Positions 24,088-31,108 of a stretch of 35,467 bases of DNA are shown one piece after another. A program made the translations under genes and the position numbers. The first letter of the stretch is position 1. Every line of letters starts with the position of its first letter. Source of the DNA: JARRNO01 sp037384885 (GTDB lineage Bacteria > Acidobacteriota > UBA4820 > DSQY01); contig JARRNO010000003.1 in assembly GCA_037384885.1 (NCBI GenBank), positions 1-35,467 of the forward strand. The letters are read 5' to 3'. The notes below the pieces were generated by a model. That model had not been told where the DNA came from and ran no database searches. It saw nothing but the letters and a program-made list of their open reading frames with translations.

Positions 24088-25857
24088 ATGGCAGAACAGG
24101 CTCCCAACCCCGAAGAACTTGCGAGCATCGACTACAAGCCGCCGCAGCAGAATTGGATGGACACGCCCGTCACTTTCAAAAAGGGCACATTCTGCTACGC
24201 CGCGGCGCCCAAGAATCTCGAATACCTCGAACTGCCCAATCCAAGGGAATGGCAGCCCTTTAACGAAGACTGGAAGCTCCCCAAGGGCTGGAGAAAGACC
24301 ATCCTCAAGGGCATGAAAGATTATCTGAAAAAGTTCCGCTCCTTCCGCCTGTTCATGGACATCTGCGTACGCTGCGGAGCCTGCGCCGACAAATGCCATT
24401 TTTTCATCGGCTCGGGAGATCCCAAGAACATGCCGGTGCTGCGGGCGGAACTGCTTCGCTCGGTTTATCGTCGCTATTTCACCTTGGGAGGCCGGATATT
24501 CGGACGTCTCGTGGGCGCCCGCACTCTGACTGAAGACGTGCTGAAGGAGTGGTACTACTACTTCTACCAGTGCACCGAGTGCCGGCGCTGCTCCGTTTTC
24601 TGTCCCTATGGGATCGACACGGCCGAGATCACCATGATCGGCCGGGAGCTGTTGAACCTGGTCGGGCTCAATATCAACTGGGTGATGGAGCCGGCGGCCA
24701 ACTGCTTCCGGACGGGAAACCACCTGGGTATCCAGCCCCACGGCTTCAAGGACAGCATCGACTTCGCCGTGGACGAACTGGAGGACCTGACGGGAATCCG
24801 TGTCGAGGCGCCCATCAACAAGAAAGGGGCGGAAGTTCTCTTCATCATGCCCTCGGCGGACTACTTCGCCTCGCCGCACTACTTCACGCTTCTCGGCTAC
24901 CTGTTGCTTTTCCACACCATCGGCCTGGACTATACGATGAGCGCCTACGCCTCGGAGGGTGGAAACTTCGGCCTCTTCGCCTCCCACGAGATTATGAAAC
25001 GCCTGAACGCCAAGATGTATGACGAAGCCAAGAGGCTGGGCGTCAAGTGGATCCTGGGCGGCGAGTGCGGACACATGTGGCGCGTCATCAACCAGTACAT
25101 GGACACGATGAACGGGCCGGCCGATTTTCTGGAAGTGCCGAAATCGCCCATGACCGGGACGGTGTTCGAGAACGCACGGTCCACCAAGATGGTCCACATC
25201 ATGGAATTTACGGCCGACCTGATCAAGAACGGCAAACTCAAACTGGACAGGCGGCGCAACGACCACTGGAAAGTGACGCACCACGACCCCTGCAACATCG
25301 CCAGGGGCATGGGACTGCTGGAGGAGCCGAGATACGTCATCCGTGAAACCTGCAACGTTTTCCATGAAATGCCGGAAAATACGATTCGCGAGCAGACCTT
25401 CTGTTGCGGATCGGGCGCGGGGCTCGGTAACGATGAGAATTTCGAGATGCGTATGCGCGGCGGCTTTCCAAGGGCAAACGCAGTGAAGTACGTCAAGGAA
25501 AGGTTCGGTGTGAACCTTCTTACCACCATCTGCGCCATCGACAAGGCGACTCTGCCCACGCTCCTTGAGTACTGGGTGCCGGGGGTGGAAGTGGCGGGAA
25601 TCCATGAGCTCGTGGGAAACGCTCTGGTGGTGGAAGGCGAAAACGACCGGAGGGGAAGCGGCAAAGCCGCCCAAGCTGCAGCTGCCCAAACAGGAAAAGG
25701 ACTGCGTGGCCCCGGTGGAATATATGCGGAAGTCTCACATGGACCTCCTCATGGTCTGGCGCGAGGATGCGGTCCGCAAGGGAATTCGCACCTACAAGGC
25801 CTACGACGGCAAAACCTACCGCATCTCTCTGACCCAGACCTGCTTGAAATGCCATGA
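24088..25857 (+). CDS. dsrK: DsrMKJOP complex catalytic Fe-S subunit DsrK, with aberrant 3' end
   Basis: As read, 589 aa. It is HdrD-like, with two N-terminal [4Fe-4S] motifs (CVRCGACADKC, ~93-103; CTECRRCSVFCPYGID, ~162-177) and a CCG-domain FCCGSGAGLGNDENF near residue 438 for the catalytic noncubane-type cluster. It is thought to reduce the DsrC trisulfide on the cytoplasmic side. DsrK-like sequence runs to HELVGNALVVEGEN (about residue 519, base ~25,643). After that the frame reads a meaningless 70-residue tail over the coding region of dsrJ in another frame. The native stop is thus missing, apparently deleted together with the start of dsrJ. The usual DsrK ends within about 20 residues of this point. 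Catalytic parts are intact. Confidence 0.93.
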   Translation: MAEQAPNPEELASIDYKPPQQNWMDTPVTFKKGTFCYAAAPKNLEYLELPNPREWQPFNEDWKLPKGWRKTILKGMKDYLKKFRSFRLFMDICVRCGACADKCHFFIGSGDPKNMPVLRAELLRSVYRRYFTLGGRIFGRLVGARTLTEDVLKEWYYYFYQCTECRRCSVFCPYGIDTAEITMIGRELLNLVGLNINWVMEPAANCFRTGNHLGIQPHGFKDSIDFAVDELEDLTGIRVEAPINKKGAEVLFIMPSADYFASPHYFTLLGYLLLFHTIGLDYTMSAYASEGGNFGLFASHEIMKRLNAKMYDEAKRLGVKWILGGECGHMWRVINQYMDTMNGPADFLEVPKSPMTGTVFENARSTKMVHIMEFTADLIKNGKLKLDRRRNDHWKVTHHDPCNIARGMGLLEEPRYVIRETCNVFHEMPENTIREQTFCCGSGAGLGNDENFEMRMRGGFPRANAVKYVKERFGVNLLTTICAIDKATLPTLLEYWVPGVEVAGIHELVGNALVVEGENDRRGSGKAAQAAAAQTGKGLRGPGGIYAEVSHGPPHGLARGCGPQGNSHLQGLRRQNLPHLSDPDLLEMP

Positions 25858-25963
25858 GGACAAAGCGGAGTTTTGCGACAAATGCCACAGCTATGAGGGC
25901 GTGAACCCCTACTGCTGGGAATGCCATTTTGCTCCTAAAGAGAAGGGGAGGGCCGCGGGATGA
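25604..25963 (+). CDS. dsrJ: DsrMKJOP triheme cytochrome c subunit DsrJ, 5'-truncated (signal anchor missing)
   Basis: The DsrJ-like sequence starts abruptly at about base 25,655 (EAAKPPKLQLPKQEKDC) and continues to the stop at 25,963. All three heme-binding motifs are present: CLKCH, CDKCH and CWECH. The conserved Cys of the DsrJ family, proposed as a heme ligand, lies before VAPVEYMRKSHMDLL. The N-terminal signal anchor that DsrJ proteins use to reach the periplasm is absent. The only upstream in-frame ATG (25,604) lies within dsrK coding sequence and gives a non-hydrophobic leader. A periplasmic c-type cytochrome without export could not mature, so this copy is predicted broken unless the lesion is an assembly error. 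The stop overlaps the dsrO start (ATGA at 25,960). Confidence 0.8.
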   Translation: MSSWETLWWWKAKTTGGEAAKPPKLQLPKQEKDCVAPVEYMRKSHMDLLMVWREDAVRKGIRTYKAYDGKTYRISLTQTCLKCHEDKAEFCDKCHSYEGVNPYCWECHFAPKEKGRAAG

Positions 25964-26727
25964 GCATCAGCAGACGAACGTTTCTGACGGTGACGGGGCT
26001 CGCCGCCCTGGCTGCGCTGGCGCGCAAGACGCCCCTGGTGAGAATTTTCGCGGGCCAAGCTCCTTCAAAGGCGCCGCCCAAACCCTCCACACGCTGGGCC
26101 ATGGTCATCGATCCCGAAAAGTGTTTGCAGGAGGGTGGGTGCACCAAGTGCATCGCGGGCTGCGACAAGATCCACAACATCCCCGATTTCAAAGATCCGA
26201 AGCATGCGGTGAAATGGATTTGGAAGGAGCCCTACCAGGACGCCTTTCCGGAACAGGCAGATCGTTTCACCACGGAGCGTTTTAAGGACAAACCCTTCAT
26301 CCTGTTCTGCAACCACTGCGACGATCCGCCGTGTGTGCGCGTATGTCCTACCAAGGCGACCTGGAAACGCGACGACGGAGTCGTGATGATGGACTGGCAC
26401 CGGTGCATCGGGTGCCGCTACTGCATGGCGGCCTGTCCTTACGGCTCGCGCAGCTTCAACTGGCTCGATCCCCGGCCCCACATCAAGGAGCTTGATCCCG
26501 ATTTCCCCACCCGCACCAAGGGCGTGGTGGAGAAATGCAACCTGTGCGAGGAGCGGCTGGCGCAAAACGAATTGCCGAAATGCGTCGAGGCCTGCGATGA
26601 GAACGCCATCGTTTTCGGCAACCTGGATGACCCGGATTCGGAGGTGCAGCGCCTTCTCCGATCCCGTTTTTCCATCCGGCGCAAACCCGAGTTGGGGACC
26701 CACCCCGAAATCTACTATCTCGTATGA
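25960..26727 (+). CDS. dsrO: DsrMKJOP complex periplasmic Fe-S subunit DsrO
   Basis: 255 aa. It has a Tat-type signal (SRRTFLTVTGLAALAALA at ~4-21), so it is exported folded. The mature part is a multi-cluster ferredoxin: CLQEGGCTKCIAGC, CNHCDDPPCVRVCPTKAT, CIGCRYCMAACPYGSR and CNLCEERLAQNELPKCVEAC. It transfers electrons between DsrJ and the membrane subunit DsrP in the periplasm. The start overlaps the dsrJ stop by four bases (ATGA), indicating coupled translation. dsrP follows after nine bases. Confidence 0.96.
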   Translation: MSISRRTFLTVTGLAALAALARKTPLVRIFAGQAPSKAPPKPSTRWAMVIDPEKCLQEGGCTKCIAGCDKIHNIPDFKDPKHAVKWIWKEPYQDAFPEQADRFTTERFKDKPFILFCNHCDDPPCVRVCPTKATWKRDDGVVMMDWHRCIGCRYCMAACPYGSRSFNWLDPRPHIKELDPDFPTRTKGVVEKCNLCEERLAQNELPKCVEACDENAIVFGNLDDPDSEVQRLLRSRFSIRRKPELGTHPEIYYLV

Positions 26728-26736
26728 GGTCCGCCC

Positions 26737-27900
26737 ATGTTCATGTTTGAGAAAGCGGTTACCGGCAGCCGTCGATACTGGATCTGGATCGGATGTCTTC
26801 TTGCCGTCATCTTGATCGGCTTTCTGTTCTACCTCAGGCAGCTCCATTACGGCTTGGGCGTAACGGGCATGAGCCGCGATGTGAGTTGGGGGCTGTACAT
26901 CGCTCAGTTCACATTCTTTGTCGGGGTGGCGGCGTCAGCGGTTATGGTGGTCCTGCCTTACTATCTACATAACTACAAGGCCTTTTCAAAGATCACGATC
27001 TTGGGAGAATTCCTCGCCGTCTCCTCGGTGGCCATGTGCATGCTCTTTATCTTCGTGGATATGGGACAGCCCATGCGGGTGATGAACGTCTTGCTCCACC
27101 CGAGGCCCAACTCGCCGATGTTCTGGGACATGTTGTCGCTAAGCGGCTATCTGGTTCTCAACGTCGTGATCTCCGTCGTCATGCTTAGGGCGGAACGCAA
27201 GACCGTGGCCCCGCCCGGCTGGATCAAGCCGGTCATTCTGCTGTCCATTCCCTGGGCGGTGAGCATCCATACGGTGACCGCCTTCCTGTACAGCGGCCTG
27301 CCGGACCGGTCTTTCTGGCTCACTGCGATCATGGCGCCGCGGTTCCTGGCCTCGGCCTTCGCCGCAGGGCCCGCCCTTCTGATCCTGCTGACCATGATTA
27401 TGCGGAAGCTCACCTGGTTTGATGCGGGGAAGGACGCCATTCAGAAGCTGGCGGTAATCGTGACCTACGCCATGATCATCAACGCCTTCTTCATCCTGAT
27501 GGAGGTCTTCACCACTCTCTACAGCAAGATCCCCGAGGACGTGGCCCATATGAAGTTCCTTTACGTAGGGCTGGACGGCAATACGGAACTGGTGCCGTGG
27601 ATGTGGACTTCGGTGCTGCTGGCGCTCGTTTCCCTCGTGCTGCTGATCGTGCCCCGCTACCGGCGCAATGAAAAGATTCTGGCCGTGGCGTGCGTCGTCG
27701 TTTTCCTGTCTCTTTGGATCGACAAGGGAATCGGCTTGATCATCGGCGGCTTCATTCCCTCACCGCTCGAATCGGTGACGAGCTACATCCCGACACTGAA
27801 CGAAATCGCCATCGTGGCAGGGGTTTGGGCGATCGGCATGCTGATGATCACGGTCTTTTACAAGATCACGCTGCAGGTGCGCGAAGGGTTGGCTGCTTAG
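26737..27900 (+). CDS. dsrP: DsrMKJOP complex membrane subunit DsrP (NrfD family)
   Basis: 387 aa, NrfD/PsrC-family membrane protein with about ten hydrophobic helices. Family-like elements are SWGLYIAQFTFFVGVAASAVMV, the MGQPMRVMNVLLHPRPNSPMFWDM loop and FWLTAIMAPRFLASAFAAGPALL. It interacts with menaquinone from the periplasmic side and completes the M-K-J-O-P complex. It has a GAGGT ribosome site. Its TAG stop (27,898-27,900) overlaps the convergent thiC stop on the other strand, leaving no room for a terminator between the two transcripts. Confidence 0.95.
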   Translation: MFMFEKAVTGSRRYWIWIGCLLAVILIGFLFYLRQLHYGLGVTGMSRDVSWGLYIAQFTFFVGVAASAVMVVLPYYLHNYKAFSKITILGEFLAVSSVAMCMLFIFVDMGQPMRVMNVLLHPRPNSPMFWDMLSLSGYLVLNVVISVVMLRAERKTVAPPGWIKPVILLSIPWAVSIHTVTAFLYSGLPDRSFWLTAIMAPRFLASAFAAGPALLILLTMIMRKLTWFDAGKDAIQKLAVIVTYAMIINAFFILMEVFTTLYSKIPEDVAHMKFLYVGLDGNTELVPWMWTSVLLALVSLVLLIVPRYRRNEKILAVACVVVFLSLWIDKGIGLIIGGFIPSPLESVTSYIPTLNEIAIVAGVWAIGMLMITVFYKITLQVREGLAA

Positions 27901-29654
27901 CCCGGGCGCGGCCCGGTTTCCCGGAATTGCCTGGCCTTTTCTTCAAGGCCGGTCTTCACCGCCTCGTCCGGGGACAGCCCCTTTTCCTTCGCGTAGTTGC
28001 GGACGTCCTGGGTGATCTTCATGGAACAGAACTTTGGCCCGCACATGGAGCAGAACTTGGCGACCTTCGCTCCTTCGCTGGGAAGGGTTTCGTCGTGGAA
28101 GGCGAGGGCCGTTTCCGGATCGAGGGCAAGGTTGAACTGATCTTCCCACCGGAATTCAAAGCGGGCTTTCGACACCGCGTCGTCCCACTCCTGCGCCTTG
28201 GGATGGCCCTTGGCCAGGTCAGCCGCGTGCGCCGCGATCTTGTAGGCGATAACGCCGGCCTTGACGTCGTCCCGGTCCGGGAGCCCCAGGTGCTCCTTCG
28301 GAGTGACATAACAGAGCATGGCCGTGCCGAACCAGCCGATCATGGCAGCGCCTATGGCCGAAGTAATGTGGTCGTATCCCGGCGCCACGTCTGTCGTCAG
28401 AGGGCCGAGCGTGTAAAAGGGCGCCTCGTGGCACAGTTCGAGCTGCTTGTCCATATTTTCGCGGATCTTGTGCATGGCTACGTGGCCCGGTCCCTCGATC
28501 ATGACCTGCACGTCGTGCTTCCATGCGATTTCGGTGAGTTCTCCGAGCGTTTCGAGTTCGGCGAACTGGGCGGCGTCGTTGGCGTCCGCAATGGAACCCG
28601 GGCGCAGGCCGTCGCCCAGGGAAAAGGCCACGTCGTAGGTTTTCATGATTTCGCAGATGTCCTCGAAGTGGGTGTAGAGAAAATTCTCCTCGTGGTGGGC
28701 AAGACACCAGCCCGCCAAAATTGACCCTCCACGGGAGACGATGCCGGTCACGCGGTTTGCGGTGAGGGGAATATAGGCGAGGCGCACGCCGGCATGGATG
28801 GTGAAGTAGTCCACCCCCTGTTCAGCCTGTTCGATCAGGGTGTCCCGGAAAATGTCCCAAGTCAGCTCTTCCGGCCGCCCGGCGACCTTTTCAAGCGCCT
28901 GGTATATGGGAACGGTTCCGATGGGAACGGGCGAGTTGCGGAGAATCCACTCGCGCGTGGCGTGAATGTCCTTGCCGGTGGACAGGTCCATGACCGTGTC
29001 GGCGCCCCAACGGATGGCCCAGACCATCTTCTCCACTTCTTCGTCGATGGAGGATGTGAGGGCGGAATTGCCGATGTTGGCGTTAATCTTAACGAGAAAG
29101 TTCCGCCCGATGATCATGGGCTCCACTTCTGGATGATTGATATTGGCCGGAATAATGGCCCGGCCTTCGGCGATTTCGCGGCGAACGAAATCGGGCTCCA
29201 TGCCTTCGCGGGAGGCGATGTATTCCATCTCGGAAGTAACAACGCCCCTGCGAGCATAGTGCAGTTGGGTGATTCCGGCGCCCGGCCTGGCGCGAAAAAC
29301 CTTTTCAGGCTTCGAAGGAAAGCGCTCTGCTGTGGGAGATTCCGTGGACTGGTACTTCGGTCCCCGGCTGACGTATTCCTCTATGTCACCCCTTGCCAGG
29401 ATCCATTCGCGGCGAAGCGCCGGAAGCCCCCGCCGGATGTCGATATCCGCCTCCGGGTCGGTGTAGGGGCCGGAGGAATCGTAGAGGCGGACGGGCGGGT
29501 TCTCTTCGGTGCGCCCGTCTTCTTCACTCGGCGAGAGGGGAATTTCGCGCATGGGAATTTTCATGCCCGGGGCTCTTCCCGGTATATATGCTTTCCGGCT
29601 CCCCGGAAAGGGAAGACCGTGTTTCATCGGTTGGCGGACTCGGTCATTGGACAT
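27897..29654 (-). CDS. thiC: Phosphomethylpyrimidine synthase ThiC
   Basis: 585 aa from the ATG at 29,654, preceded by GAGGAGG. The longer open frame to 29,831 is translation of the TPP riboswitch and is rejected. A radical SAM enzyme that converts aminoimidazole ribotide to hydroxymethylpyrimidine phosphate for thiamin. Conserved segments: MEYIASREGMEPDFVRREIAEGRAIIP, NIGNSA, WGADTVMDLSTG, PVPIGTVPIYQAL, DYFTIHAG, MIEGPGHV and LGPLTTDVAPGYDHI. The C-terminal CSMCGPKFC (CX2CX4C) binds the [4Fe-4S] cluster. It is regulated by the upstream TPP riboswitch (29,731-29,843). No other thiamin gene is in the window. Confidence 0.98.
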   Translation of the reverse strand: MSNDRVRQPMKHGLPFPGSRKAYIPGRAPGMKIPMREIPLSPSEEDGRTEENPPVRLYDSSGPYTDPEADIDIRRGLPALRREWILARGDIEEYVSRGPKYQSTESPTAERFPSKPEKVFRARPGAGITQLHYARRGVVTSEMEYIASREGMEPDFVRREIAEGRAIIPANINHPEVEPMIIGRNFLVKINANIGNSALTSSIDEEVEKMVWAIRWGADTVMDLSTGKDIHATREWILRNSPVPIGTVPIYQALEKVAGRPEELTWDIFRDTLIEQAEQGVDYFTIHAGVRLAYIPLTANRVTGIVSRGGSILAGWCLAHHEENFLYTHFEDICEIMKTYDVAFSLGDGLRPGSIADANDAAQFAELETLGELTEIAWKHDVQVMIEGPGHVAMHKIRENMDKQLELCHEAPFYTLGPLTTDVAPGYDHITSAIGAAMIGWFGTAMLCYVTPKEHLGLPDRDDVKAGVIAYKIAAHAADLAKGHPKAQEWDDAVSKARFEFRWEDQFNLALDPETALAFHDETLPSEGAKVAKFCSMCGPKFCSMKITQDVRNYAKEKGLSPDEAVKTGLEEKARQFRETGPRPG

Positions 29655-29730
29655 GATTCCTCCTCGGACGCGTGAATAAGCCCGATCATGACGGCAGACA
29701 AGATTGAAAAACGGGGGGATGGCCGGTGCG

Positions 29731-29843
29731 CCGTACCGCATTCCCTCCGCCAGCATGACCTGGGTCAGGTTCGAGGGGTTGGCGCCGTGGGGAAAATCGG
29801 CGGCGCCTCTCAGTGGTGTTCTACACCACACCCCCTGCGTACA
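29731..29843 (-). promoter_or_regulatory. TPP riboswitch (THI element) controlling thiC
   Basis: On the minus strand, the leader reads GGGGGTGTGG, then a hairpin ending in ACCACTGAGAGG, then CCCCTCGAACCTGACCCAGG and TCATGCTGGCGGAGGGAA. The conserved TPP-binding features CTGAGA, ACCTGA and the closing GGAGGGAA are all present in order. The element ends about 77 bases before the thiC start. It should switch off thiC when thiamin pyrophosphate is abundant; the expression platform was not resolved. Confidence 0.93.
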
Positions 29844-29936
29844 GTCACATGGTAGGACCCGCCGGACGGGGTGTCAAGCTGGGACCTTTCCCGCGGCCGC
29901 GATTCACCGGGGGATGAGAGGACTGAAGGAATAGGC

Positions 29937-29968
29937 GTTTGAACCGCGGAGACAAGGAGGCACGGAGA
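29937..29968. repeat. Degenerate dispersed simple-repeat fragment (CCGCGGAGACAAGGAGGCACGG type)
   Basis: A purine-rich phrase reading GAACCGCGGAGACAAGGAGG and continuing CACGGAG. It resembles the widespread intergenic phrase of the GAACCACAGAGACACAGAGG kind seen in many bacterial genomes. Only one copy is in this window, so the repeat status rests on recall, not on a second copy here. Confidence 0.35.
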
Positions 29969-29999
29969 TTGGGTTGCAGCCCGTTGCAAGAGCAGCCGA

Positions 30000-30031
30000 G
30001 TGACTAGGTGACTGCGTGATTAGGTGATTGG
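30000..30031. repeat. Four tandem 8-bp units (GTGAYTRS-like)
   Basis: GTGACTAG, GTGACTGC, GTGATTAG and GTGATTGG follow each other without gaps from 30,000 to 30,031. Units share GTGA-(C/T)-T. Slipped replication of a short unit is the simplest origin. Similar tracts are common in intergenic DNA of related bacteria. Confidence 0.65.
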
Positions 30032-30318
30032 GGCGCCGGGTTTCCAACGCGGCGTATCTTCGCCGGGTTGCAGAGGCATTCCTCCGGCCGCTCCCGCAGA
30101 AGGCTACACTCAAAGCTTTAACGTCTGACTACCGTCGTCCGGCGACGGTTGGACCGAGAAGCGGCCCATTCAAAGGGAAGACGAGAGGCGTAAGCGACTC
30201 GAAGCTCGGAGCGCCGGCAAACGGCTGACGGCTGTTCAAGAATAGGCGGGCGATCCTTTGCGGGACGGCGCTTTTCGCCGTGTAGCGGCCGGGCGTCCTC
30301 CGCGGGAAGCCCGCTAGG

Positions 30319-30353
30319 GTTGCGAGGAAGTTAGGAAGTAAGGAGGTTGGGGA
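30319..30353. repeat. Purine-rich degenerate tandem tract
   Basis: GTTGCGAGGAAGTTAGGAAG followed by TAAGGAGGTTGGGGAG. Irregular units of the form GAAGTTAG/GGAGGTTG repeat about four times. It resembles another class of short intergenic tandem tracts. No coding capacity is apparent. Confidence 0.45.
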
Positions 30354-30474
30354 GTAGCCCCCTTCGGTGGCTGCAGGGACGGTCCCGCGAAGGTGAATCA
30401 TTCAAATTGCTGCCAGCCAAGGACTACCTGCGAACACCCTTTACTCCCTCGCTCTTCACTTCCTTACCGGCCGC

Positions 30475-30493
30475 TGTGCGGCCCGGCCGCACA
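30475..30493. repeat. Near-perfect 19-bp palindrome
   Basis: TGTGCGGCC, one central C, then GGCCGCACA: nine paired bases each side. It lies 34 bases beyond the terminator of the minus-strand DUF2231-like gene. It could be a protein-binding site or the stem of a repetitive extragenic palindrome; no second copy was seen in the window. Confidence 0.45.
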
Positions 30494-30526
30494 AAGAAAC
30501 TGCATTCTTCTTGGGATGCGGATCAG

Positions 30527-30553
30527 AAAAAGGGCGGTCCTTTTGGACCGCCC
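30527..30553 (-). terminator. Rho-independent terminator of the DUF2231-like gene
   Basis: GGGCGGTCC (30,532-30,540), loop TTTT, GGACCGCCC (30,545-30,553): a perfect 9-bp stem. On the minus strand it is followed by TTTTT (complement of the A-run at 30,527-30,531). It ends the transcript 27 bases after the DUF2231-like stop codon. It is the clearest intrinsic terminator in the window. Confidence 0.88.
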
Positions 30554-30579
30554 CTGAAATCTTGCCTGAAACTTGTGCT

Positions 30580-30942
30580 TCAGTCGCCTTCGTACGGCCC
30601 CTTGCTGGGCGAAGGGGTGTGCCGGCCCGGTGTGAAGGGCTGGCTCGCCGCCGGGGGAGCGCTGTTTTTAATCCCCCAGGCCATGGTTCCGCCCGCCATG
30701 TCCTCATGTTCTTCCACGAGCTGGCGTACCGCCGGCTTATCCCGGAAGGCTTCGTGCATGTTGTCGCCGGTGTAATAGGCGGCAATGCCGCCCAGGAAGC
30801 CCAGAATCAAAAAGAGCAGGGTGGCTTTGCGCCAGAATTTGTACCCGAGCACGAGCCAGCCCAGGCTGCACGCGCCGGCAGACAGAATAAACGCCACGGG
30901 AAAATGGACGAACAACGGATGCCACACGGGTATGTGATACAT
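30580..30942 (-). CDS. Short DUF2231-like membrane protein with atypical C-terminus
   Basis: 120 aa. Residues 1-85 match the start of DUF2231 membrane proteins: HPLFVHFPVAFILSAGACSLGWLVL (helix 1), a KFWRKAT loop, LLFLILGFLGGIAAYYTG (helix 2), then LVEEHEDMAGGTMAWGI. The family normally continues with two more membrane helices. Here the frame ends in a polar proline/serine-rich tail (NSAPPAASQPFTPGRHTPSP) and stops 27 bases before a strong terminator. The gene thus appears truncated at its 3' half, possibly by acquisition of a dispersed terminator-bearing element. The family is thought to be heme- or redox-related membrane proteins of unknown function. Confidence 0.65.
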   Translation of the reverse strand: MYHIPVWHPLFVHFPVAFILSAGACSLGWLVLGYKFWRKATLLFLILGFLGGIAAYYTGDNMHEAFRDKPAVRQLVEEHEDMAGGTMAWGIKNSAPPAASQPFTPGRHTPSPSKGPYEGD

Positions 30943-31070
30943 GTCTCACCTCATGTGTGTGGGCCCAGGCGGCGCAACGTACTCGCCGGCCGTCAGGTCC
31001 CGACCGTGGTTTTCCCCCCTCGCGGAATTAATATGCAACAAAGCGGCCATTCGGCCCTGGTGTCCGGGGC

Positions 31071-31103
31071 GGCCCGCGGTGCAGGCCATGGTGCTCGCGG
31101 GCC
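31071..31103 (-). other. Inverted repeat just downstream of the EF-G2-type gene
   Basis: GGCCCGCG (31,071-31,078) and CGCGGGCC (31,096-31,103) with a 17-base loop, directly after the stop codon of the minus-strand GTPase gene. There is no T-tract, so it is a weak terminator candidate or an mRNA-end stabiliser. Confidence 0.4.
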
Positions 31104-31108
31104 CTGCT

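Larger units (their letters stand above)
29844..30579. other. Repeat-rich intergenic region without a supported gene
   Basis: About 740 bases between the thiC riboswitch and the DUF2231-like gene. Short open frames translate to low-complexity phrases and have no family character. The region holds several degenerate simple-repeat tracts (listed separately), a 9-bp near-perfect palindrome TGTGCGGCC-C-GGCCGCACA (30,475-30,493) and the terminator at 30,527-30,553. It looks like an accumulation site of dispersed intergenic elements. Confidence 0.5.

Noticed and set aside
23782..25689. 635-aa minus-strand open frame antisense to dsrM/dsrK
   Set aside because: It overlaps intact Fe-S motifs of DsrK and shows no protein family features.
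25658..25857. C-terminal 66 residues of the dsrK reading frame as a genuine extra domain
   Set aside because: The DNA there encodes the three heme motifs of DsrJ in another frame; the DsrK-frame tail is low complexity.
29655..29831. 59-codon N-terminal extension of thiC
   Set aside because: It is the translation of the TPP riboswitch. The ATG at 29,654 has a GAGGAGG ribosome site and begins normal ThiC sequence.
30000..30031. Possible CRISPR-like array
   Set aside because: Units are only 8 bp without spacers and there are no cas genes in the window.
29904..30113. 69-aa minus-strand open frame in the repeat patch
   Set aside because: Its peptide (for example NHLITQSPSH, PPCLRG) is the translation of simple intergenic repeats.
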